Notes under the pieces: model-generated | What the model was told of the DNA's origin: nothing | The model's database searches: none | The model's input: the letters and a program-made list of their open reading frames with translations, nothing else | Source of the DNA: Cymbomonas tetramitiformis | Lineage: Eukaryota > Chlorophyta > Pyramimonadophyceae > Pyramimonadales > Pyramimonadaceae | Direction of reading: 5' to 3' | NCBI GenBank assembly: GCA_001247695.2 | Contig: LGRX02013719.1 | Span: forward strand, 1-64,000 | DNA length: 64,000 nucleotides | Shown here: in pieces, positions 56,701-64,000 of the stretch | Numbering within the stretch: position 1 is the stretch's first letter | Layout of the letters: the number at the start of each line of letters is the position of its first letter | Program-made: the position numbers and the translations under genes

Positions 56701-57713
56701 AGTACAAACAGTATTCCATTTCACCCAAATGGTTACCCGAGACTCCATTGCCAAAGCTTGTTTCTACACCCCCTGTCGCGGGGCCTGGATACATCAAGCC
56801 GATTCCTTTTACCGAAGAAGGCATCGAAAAGCTTGAGCATACCTTACAGGCGTTGAAGGACATTTTGGGCACAAAGCTCACGGAGGTGCACGAAAAGTTT
56901 TGGCGCGAGGATGTCATCGAGAAACAGCGCCACCTAACTGCTGGTGGAGAATGTCAAGCGCCCGCGATACCCTTCCAGCATCCCGAGAAAATCGCCATCG
57001 AGCGCAATACCACCTTGGTTCGACTGATAGAGGCGCCCGCGTTGGCGATAGAAGCTGCCGAGGCTGCCGCCGTCCCCGCTATACCGGTGCGCATCCAACG
57101 CCGAATTGATCGAGCGCCGATAGAAGTGTACAACGGTAAACGGAAACACCAAGGTCGAGCCCAAACGCGAGCAGAGCAGTACGTGGACAACGCCCAGTGG
57201 GAGGTCACCTACGGCCAGATGACAGTCGGCAGCTTTGCAGTGGCTCTCGCGGTGGAATCTGAAAACGACAAGTTCGCGTTCCGCGTACAACTGAAGCGAA
57301 GCGAATGGTCGGATCCGTTGTACTTGGTGAAGGTGGAGGCGCGCTATCCGTCAACTCAACAGCTGCTATATCGCTATTTCCAACCCAAAAAGCACACCGA
57401 CACCAAGAAGAAGCACCTCGGCAAGCAGCTTGCGAGTCACCCAGGAGCTTTCGCAGCGCCACCGGGGCACCGACCGTCTACCGAGACTTTCGATAAGAAT
57501 GAAATAGTGCTGGCATGGAATGTGGATGCGAATGACCCCGAACGGAGTATACCGAACGAGCAATACGCGCAGATAGTCGTCGCTTTGCTTGCACAACAAT
57601 CCAAACGCACGCGCAAGGACCTAGGTGACTTGAATGAATCGGATGATTCCGATGAAGACGAAGCTTTTGATAATTGCGTAGCGGTAGCGGTAGCACCTGA
57701 AGTGGACGCGTAA
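53780..57713 (+). CDS. DUF7869-type transposase-like protein, three exons
   Basis: Exons 53780-54442, 55411-55849 and 55933-57713 join in frame to 960 residues (donor CAG/GTATGT with acceptor TTTGTAACAG; donor AAG/GTGAAT with acceptor CTTGCACAG). The start chosen is MTANFDENMFSIPFDEG; the frame is open upstream without another ATG. Order: an acidic N-terminal region; the cysteine cluster CNCKSHCCLSF; KYFLGKKQVCFKFYYMAYGI; the helical LSYFYKIFDEDCRKW; CDVCASF; VQLDNVSTNKSKLMLAYAAW and FLLVGHTHENIDQMFSRFSV, the DUF7869 hallmark; FDFSSWFDGH; an Ala/Glu linker; MTVGSFAVALAVES; an acidic end. The HTHENIDQ and QLDN acidic residues could be catalytic, which is unproven. No lesions: this is the intact counterpart of the broken copy at 1369-5160, and the best candidate to move the element. 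Confidence 0.8.
54443..55045. repeat. palindromic minisatellite array 2 (intron 1 of DUF7869-type gene)
   Basis: Nine units of about 69 bp with the perfect 22-bp palindrome CCGTTCATTAGCTAATGAACGG (one unit altered: CATGAGCTAACG) and the spacer CCTCTGGCCAAAGCGCGACT plus CACACATAGACACTTTGGCT. It begins within 20 bp of the donor. The core equals that of array 1; the spacer does not. Confidence 0.92.
55140..55350 (+). repeat. tRNA-derived SINE-like sequence in intron
   Basis: Pol III A box (TGGTCGAGTTGG) and B box (GGTTCGATTCC) are spaced as in a tRNA, with a good T arm (GTGGG / CCCAC). The acceptor arms do not pair and the anticodon loop (CTATGAA) is odd, so it is not a working tRNA gene. About 140 bp of unrelated sequence follows, ending in TATAAAAACCC. 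Confidence 0.55.
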
Positions 57714-58216
57714 AGCAAGACGGAAAAAAACATGTAAATAATATGTGTATAACGTGTATATAGATTCTGAGTCAAAAGTTCTTTGTGTTTTCACTCCTCC
57801 TAGATTTCGAAAAAGTGCATTTGACCTCAATTTTGTACCATAAAAACCATTAAATCTAATGCACAACCTGCACTTGCATGTTCTTGACTGTTAAAATGCG
57901 GCTTTTTAACTCCTATGCTAGCATGGGTTTCATTACCTCTTTGGTCGACATACCATTCGAACTTTGTCATACCATTGTTTTCGCTGAAAGACCCTACATA
58001 TATTTGGCGGTGGTTCTCATGCGGTCCATTCGACATACCCACCAAGGCCATTGGGGGTCCCTAGAGGGGTATTATGGGGCTAAAATTCAAGGAATATGTC
58101 AATTAATCTTACCCCGTTTCCGGGGTAAATACCAGCATAGGAGTTAAGCCTATCATGAGGTAAATAAGGCAATATCATTTTCACATGAGAATATCATTTT
58201 CATCGAATAGTGTGTT

Positions 58217-58415
58217 GATGCCCGTAATTATGGTTGTCGCTCGTCCTTGTCACTTTTGTTGCAGCAAAATCTGCCATGCCATGGCGATGGAAGTGTCATC
58301 GCGGTACAGTGATGCGAATGCAAAATTCCCAACGAAGCGAATCGGACGATCGCCGCGACTTGATTAATTATCGATCCGACGTGGCGCGCTCAGATGGTCG
58401 CATTCTCAGCATGCA
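58217..58415. repeat. satellite block D (right flank of 9.16-kb element)
   Basis: Continues the monomer cut at 49059: GATGCCCGTAATTATGG, then CATGCCATGGCGATGGAAGT and the CGATCGCCGCGACTTGATTA end also seen in blocks A and B. Confidence 0.85.
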
Positions 58416-58585
58416 CACGCTGCGCATCGGGTCCGCCATGCCACGACGTCGGGATGGCGTCGCGGCTTCAGACACGCGACTGCGGAGGCGAGGTGGCGAT
58501 GCCATCGTTAGCGCCTCGTGGCGATCGTCAGATGGCAATTTCCATTGCGTCGCCCGTTGGGATTCGAGCTTTGCTGCTGCCGATT

Positions 58586-58590
58586 AAGTC

Positions 58591-58631
<41 letters not shown>

Positions 58632-58740
58632 TGATTGATTTGATTGATTCGATTGATTTGATTGATTTGATTGATTTGATTGATTTGATTGATTGATTTG
58701 ATTGATTTGATTGATTTGATTGATTTGATTGATTGATTGA

Positions 58741-58779
<39 letters not shown>

Positions 58780-58794
58780 TGATTGATGGATTGA

Positions 58795-58855
<61 letters not shown>

Positions 58856-58857
58856 CA
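58586..58857. repeat. (GATT)n tetranucleotide array
   Basis: About 270 bp of GATT units with interspersed GATTT. Just after it, GGACCACTAGCACRGCTAGG is present twice, and a variant occurs at 59497. Confidence 0.9.
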
Positions 58858-59595
58858 GTTCCCGAATAGGACCACTAGCACGGCTAGGGAAATAGGACCA
58901 CTAGCACAGCTAGGGAAGTTTCCGGATAGGTATGTCCCCGAGTCCGCAATCAATCTGCCTCAAAGAAATTAACGATATGGGGACGAATCCTCGATCTGGT
59001 CGCGTTTCTCTAGTGAGGGCTTTTTCGACTTGAGAAGAGTCGAACACTCGCGAGGCGCCTACCACCATACTTAAGATGGATACTTTTTGGCTTACAAATC
59101 CATCATCCAATGGGATTCTCGGGGGTTTCTATACATAACTATAAAGGGCTCGTCGAGGGCTATATTTTGGCTGGCTTACTTTTTTTATTCGGCCAATGAG
59201 CGCGAAGATACAAAAAGATCGCGTATAAAGGCCAAATCGAAAATGTAAGCCAGCCAAAATATAGCCCTTGACGAGCCCTTTATAGTTATATATAGAAACC
59301 CCCGAGAATCCCATCGGCTGATGGATTTATAAGCCCTATTATGACTGCTATAGCATATTACGAAATCCATATTTAAACGTTATTCCATAAGAAACGCAAA
59401 TGGAAAAAAGTCCGTGAAATTATATAGACCTTTTTTCGGGGTCAGAATTGCTAAGAGATAAAGGCAGATTGACTCAGAACGCGGGCACATAGATAGGACC
59501 ACTAGCTCACAGAGCTAGGGAATAAATTGACCGTCGGCTTCGTACACAAAAAAAAACCCCTACAGTAACATATTAACAATGGGCCCGTTAGTGAG
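58858..59595. other. intergenic with hairpin MITE
   Basis: No gene. Apart from the hairpin element at 59089-59335 (listed separately) I see only short repeats. Confidence 0.5.
59089..59335. mobile_element. hairpin MITE
   Basis: A 247-bp near-perfect inverted repeat with arms of about 90 bp (GGCTTACAAATCCATCATCC... inward to GGCTGGCTTAC) around a loop of about 67 bp. The two arms differ at a few places (CATCCAATGGG versus the complement of CCCATCGGCTG). No clear target duplication; a stem-loop MITE or fold-back element is likely. Confidence 0.7.
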
Positions 59596-62500
59596 ATGGA
59601 TCGGTTAGGGTTTACTCACCAGCAACCTATGGACCCACATTCTGGAAGAGGAGGCATGGCAATAGCTTGTGTTACGTATGGTGGTGCGATTTCTCCCATG
59701 GCACTTGATGTGCATAGGAGGACTTCCCCACCAAGAGCCCACTGCGTGCTTCATAAAGTCGAACGACATGTGCGGGTGCAAAAACGTGTGCCATGTCGAG
59801 ACTTTGGACGCATCTCGCGAGACATTACGAGAAAACCTTTAAGTGCACGTCGGCCTAGAAGCACAGTAGTTGCAGCGGTGGAGCCTTGGGCGATTTCCGC
59901 GGAGTCCTGGGAAAACTTGGAGGCAAACCTTTTCGCCGTTTCTCTCTTTCCATATCTCGCGTTTCTATATTACCTTGGTACGCTCAACGCGTTTTCCACG
60001 CTTTCAGCTGCACAGTGACTGATCATCTTAGCTCGCACAAGTGTAGTTCTATCTACTTTGCGACAAGATAGTTAAAAGCGTATAGCTATCAACGATCATG
60101 CGATTTGTCGCCTTTGCGTTTGTCGAGCTGCGTTGATTGTATGCTGTTGATTGAGAATGAAGGTAACGCGTATTTGAGCTGTTGCAGGAAAACCAGAAAG
60201 CAAAACACCGCCCCTGGCCAACTTTGGTTTCCGCTTCCTTCTAGTATTCGTCTTTGCTACAGCTCCAGCGGGAATTTATGCGAAGGTGGTCCTTGAGTAA
60301 ACCGCCACATCTTTTTGGACTCTTGGCGGTTCCTTCGTACCAGCCATCTATGATGTACAACTGAAGAACAAGCATTTGATTTTCTCGATCCGCACTCCGT
60401 TAGTTGAATTTCGTGGTGCCTTGTTGAAGCGGATGGCGATCCGCTTCTCTACGGATTGCTAAGCCCGCATGGAAGAACTTAAGTTATCCTTGTTATGGCA
60501 CGGTTTTCTTTGCACAGGTGCAATATGGGGATATCCTCGCCAATATTGACTGGTTGCACGGCTCTGCGGAATCTTTCCTCACCATTACGAACCTGCTAAT
60601 TGTGCTGGGAATGCGACAATACGTCGATTCACCAAACGACAAGGATGATATCGCGTCTGTTGAAGGCGCTTTACTCGGGTTCGTCGTCGCAGCTGGTGCG
60701 TCGTGGAGGCTATCTGCACTGCCTTTTCCTTTTCGCTCACAAAGCTTTTTCACGTGCTGTCCAAACGAGCCTTGGCAGTAAGCAACTCTGGAAAACCTAA
60801 CTGAGCAACGGTAAACTGGCGCACGCCAGTAGTTCTCTGAACAGAGCCTTGGAAGGGCTGTGGTTTGCCCAGGTGTGGCCTCTGCATTGATCGGGCTTCA
60901 GGGTGAGGCACAAGCTGCGGAACTTGCCGAAACCGCTGCTCTATGGTTTGGGCAGCACTCAGAGCCGTCTAACGCCCTCAGCCTTCCAACCTGGACCATA
61001 CACATCTCCTCATTGGTGGAGTGGCTTGTCGCCATGGGGCTCGTGTGGAAGTATGCCGAAGTTTCTGGAAACCCCAGGTCTGAAAGCAAGTGGAGTAGGT
61101 TGTCCTTCTCGCGAGCTGCCAGCTCCTAGCTGAAAAAATACTTCCGGTGGCGGTGACCATTCTTTTGTTTTGTTTCCGCGGCGTTCCCCGACTATTGATG
61201 TGATTTCGTGCAAGTGCTGCCATGCCTTGTAACCTTCCTCTGTAAACTTCCCCTCGAGGCTTTCCCTTTCAAACCCAGATAAACCCATTGAGTAGGTTTG
61301 CAAATCGTTTTGCACAAAATTAATCTTTTGTCGTGTCTTAAGCCGCAAGGCCCGGGGATCCGCCTGCTGCTCCAGGTGGAAGGGGCTGACTTGGGGTATG
61401 GTACCTGGCCACACGAGTGGGATCTGCGCGTGCACGTTCCACTTCTTCTACAACTCTCCAGCTCTCAACTCCGTCGTTGCTCTCCAAGGTCAGGCCCTTG
61501 GCAAGGGTCGAATCACCTTCTTGTTCCTGTCGTTTAAAACTGATCTGAGGCCTCTTCCCTTCATGCGTTGTCTATGAACGTTTCAAATTTCTATGATTCG
61601 CTGCTGTTGTAGCACATCTCAAAGGACGCACAAATCACGTTTTGCGCATCCCACCTGTTGAGAGAGTGCCGGAGGAGTGGAGTGGTATGCAGCCCTCCTA
61701 ACGGTGGTGGGCAACATCACACTCGCCGTAGCTGCATGGCGAATTTATGAGGTAAAGTAAAGTTCCATCCGAGGCTACTATATGGACGAAAGCTTCCGTT
61801 GAGGCATCGTAGCGCAATTACCTTGAGAGGCTTGGAAGGTTGCGTAGCACAGCGCTTCGCCGCTCTCGGTGCCGTGCTCCACAACCACTGACGACGAGAG
61901 GCAGCACATCAACACGCAGGAAATAGCAGGGCTCCCCTCCACCCACACGGACGTTGACCTAAGCACATACACACGCACCTACCTCTGGAACTCCGGATAA
62001 ACACAGCTCCGGATAAGTGTTCCGAAGTGTGTGCTTTATCCTTTGACCCCGGGTATGGGTACAAAGTGTAGCCGACATTCTGTGGCTTTATGGTGCCAAA
62101 GAAGTCGGTTCAAGGATGAGCCACACATACAGATGTGCACACACGTGTTTTCTGGTGGCTGCAAGCTCTGCCTAATGCGGCAAAAGTTGTCTTGGCTGGG
62201 CGTACTGTTAGTCTTGCTCCGAGAGAACTGTCTTTGCTTAATCAGTGATAGCCTGCAAGATACAGGCAAAGACGGCCCGCTTGCCATTGCTGTTTGTCCC
62301 AAGATACATACAGAGCGCGCTCCCTGCTGTGGGAGCTCAAAACCTCACACCCCGAGAGGGGTGCCTTTTTTCTTTTTCTTTCCTTCAGTTTTTTCTAGCC
62401 CGTTCCCTCTGAGATGTTTTTTCGTTATTGAGTCACAGGTCACTTGATGAAAGTGTGGGCCACATAGTATCCACCAGAATCACAGTGACATATATGCATA

Positions 62501-63475
62501 TATGTAATAAGGCAGGGCGGACACCATACCTGACACAGACAAGCACATGCGTTTGCCTGCTGGGGAGCTGGGCGGCAGCCTTGATTCAGACCTTTTCCAG
62601 CATTTCCAAGTCCGTGACTCTCTGTGAATAGAGATTTGTCTGTGATGCAAGCGGGGGCTCTTAGCCTGTTAATTCGTGTTGCAGTTCTCCTCCACAAATT
62701 CCGAGTCCAAGAGGGAGTCGCCTGTCGGAATCGCAACCTTCGCCATCGACACCTCTGCTTCAACGGCCAGTGCAGCAGCGTCAGACGTAGATCTGGTAAG
62801 CGTATCAAATTCAGTTGTTGGCACCAAAACAATCAAATGCATTAATGCCGTATTATTGTGCCGTGTTGCAATCCTTTGCGTGTTGCAGCACATATGTCAA
62901 TTGAGTGAAAGCGTTTGAGTGCCTCCATTTCGAAATGCGCCATCGATACGGCTGTTCACTCCCCCTGCTGCTTTTACTTCACTGAGAAATTCTTTAGGCA
63001 TATCCAACCAATAGGTTGTATATATATGGAGTATGACGCCGGCGTCAGAATAAGAACGCAAAACTTGCTGTGATGTTACCAGCTTCGTGCAGTTGTCACC
63101 GGATGGTGTCCAGATAGTAACCAAATGGTAGAGACATAGACAACATCAATTCGCAGTATACATACTGGTGAGGGATCAAAGCAAGTCACCGCGATGGCCA
63201 ATTGATGAGATTCTCTTTGATTATTTCCAGATCTTTGGGTGTTTTGGGATCAGGCGGGCTTTGAGGATCTTGGTGAAGCCTGGAGAAAAGACTCGGATAC
63301 CTATATCATTGCTAAATTATTGGTGCTGTCTGCCATGGTCTCGGCTGGGGTAAAGTGGGGCGAGTTATGGTTGGACGCCCCCTTCCAACCATCACTCAGC
63401 TTAGCACTGATTATAATTTTCCTTCCTACCGGCTTGAATTGTCTCAAGTGGTGGGAACTTAGCCAAGATGATTGA
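59596..63475 (+). CDS. Ycf49/DUF2499 plus DUF3593-type plastid membrane protein, eight exons
   Basis: Exons: 59596-59977, 60188-60285, 60518-60695, 60873-61077, 61376-61488, 61693-61751, 62685-62769 (or 62795) and 63231-63475. All junctions are GT-AG and keep frame except the last, where the best donor (62796, GTAAGC) is out of phase and a weaker one (62770, GTGCAG) fits. About 454 residues. The N-terminal 90 are basic and Ser/Arg-rich, as in a plastid-targeting presequence. Then DUF3593-like: LFAVSLFPYLAFLYYLGKPE, FLLVFVFATAPAGIYAKV, LANIDWLHGSAESFLTITNL. Then DUF2499 (Ycf49)-like: LPTWTIHISSLVEWLVAMGL, GNPRWKGLTWGMVPGHTSG, ICACTFHFFYN, ALLTVVGNITLAVAAWRIYE. The C-terminus has DSDTYIIAKLLVLSAMVSAG and KWGELWLDAPF. 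Five or more membrane spans. The families are known from cyanobacteria, algae and plants; their function is unknown. No frameshift within exons: likely a working host gene. Confidence 0.8.
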
Positions 63476-63567
63476 CCTCTTATAGGGCCAAATTGTATGG
63501 CTTAGCCTTGCTTGCTCTCACTCACTGTCTCTTCCTCTATATGGTATGTATATGCTAAATACGATAG

Positions 63568-63613
<46 letters not shown>

Positions 63614-64000
63614 CAACGTATATATACACCAGGTGGTATATATATATATAAAGAGAGAGAGGGAGCAGATGTGCACATGTTGTAGAATGCGTCATGTCCA
63701 TTGTAGGATGTTGGGCATCTGATGTTAGTAGTGGGTTGTTGGACATCTTCCGTAGGATGTGTGCCATGCACGCTGGGATGTGCACCGTTTGATATTGGAC
63801 GTATGGCCACGGAGAGATGTCGGATGCCCATGGATGAATGTGGGATGCCTTTGGTAACATGCGACATGCCTCGGTGAGATGTTTAATGCTCGTGGTAAGA
63901 TGTCGGATGCCCCAGTCGTAGGATGTTAAATATCCGATGTGAGATGTTGGGTCGTATCGATTGTGCCCTGCACGATACCACGTCTGAATACATGCAATAT
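63476..64000. repeat. CT and TA microsatellites, degenerate GGATGT-rich repeats
   Basis: (CT)n and (TA)n at 63570-63660 make an imperfect palindrome. From 63680 to the end, loosely repeated GGATGTYGGATGCC-like units recur every 25-30 bp. No gene. Confidence 0.6.

Larger units (their letters stand above)
49060..58216. mobile_element. 9.16-kb TIR transposon with divergent DUF7869 and methyltransferase genes
   Basis: The terminal inverted repeats start AACACACTATTCGATG; 23 bp match perfectly between 49060-49082 and the complement of 58194-58216, and similarity fades beyond. A 4-bp duplication, GATG, flanks it (49056-49059 and 58217-58220). The left flank (..GACGTGGCGCGCCGC) and right flank (CCCGTAATTATG..) belong to one satellite monomer whose uninterrupted form is at 47.3 kb. 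Inside are two divergent multi-exon genes, a methyltransferase-like gene leftwards and a DUF7869-type gene rightwards, about 325 bp apart. Each has a first intron filled with palindrome-based tandem repeats. The superfamily is not one I can name; DUF7869 is the only transposase candidate. Confidence 0.85.

Noticed and set aside
1..58000. Non-standard genetic code (stops read as sense)
   Set aside because: In-frame TGA, TAG and TAA all occur, each once or twice and mostly in mobile genes, while the host genes end normally (TAA in the PPPDE gene, TGA in the Ycf49-type gene).

Overview
The window is nuclear DNA from a eukaryote. It has spliceosomal GT-AG introns, several families of retro- and DNA transposons, satellites and low gene density. 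One host gene (59.6-63.5 kb) encodes a Ycf49/DUF2499 plus DUF3593-type membrane protein, known from plastid-bearing lineages, so the source is probably an alga or another plastid-containing protist. I cannot name the phylum.

Layout. 0-5.2 kb: an acidic protein on the minus strand, divergent from a damaged gene for a DUF7869-type (transposase-like) protein; an antisense RING-finger gene lies in that gene's probable intron. 5.8-8.7 kb: a PIF/Harbinger transposase (first catalytic Asp changed, one frameshift) tail-to-tail with a four-exon minus-strand gene. 9.3-10.3 kb: an intact three-exon PPPDE/DeSI-like peptidase gene. 11.75-25.3 kb: a decayed chromodomain gene split by an LTR retroelement that has only Gag (244-bp LTRs, TSD GTTCT). 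That element is itself split by a complete Ty1/copia element (256-bp LTRs, TSD AGGAC). 26.5-27.3 kb: a piggyBac-type non-autonomous element. 27.4-32.9 kb: a very large ORF joining a Ulp1-like protease, a PCIF1-like adenine methyltransferase-like region, RNase H, a zinc knuckle and a PD-(D/E)XK-like tail, with no reverse transcriptase motif that I can find. 33.6-37.2 kb: a Gag-like gene with Sfi1-like repeats, abutting a reversed, truncated third copia relative (37.2-41.4 kb) that carries a 636-bp palindrome-ended insertion. 43.3-45.9 kb: a pogo-like element and a fold-back element. 46-49 kb: satellite DNA and a pentanucleotide array. 49.06-58.22 kb: a complete 9.16-kb transposon. 58.2-59.4 kb: satellite, GATT repeat and a hairpin MITE. 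59.6-63.5 kb: the plastid-type host gene. 63.5-64 kb: simple repeats.

The standout is the 9,157-bp element at 49,060-58,216. It has 23-bp perfect terminal inverted repeats and a 4-bp GATG target duplication inside a satellite monomer whose empty version is present nearby. It carries two divergent multi-exon genes: a DUF7869-type protein and a DNA amino-methyltransferase-like protein. The first intron of each gene is filled by nine tandem units built on the same 18-bp perfect palindrome but with unrelated spacers. The second standout is the protease-methyltransferase-RNase H-nuclease ORF.

Most mobile-element genes here carry stops or frameshifts, while the PPPDE gene is clean and the Ycf49-type gene has no frameshift inside any exon (its last splice phase is unresolved). 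The damage is therefore more likely real decay than base-calling error, although several lesions lie in homopolymers. All family names come from motif reading by eye; no database search was possible.
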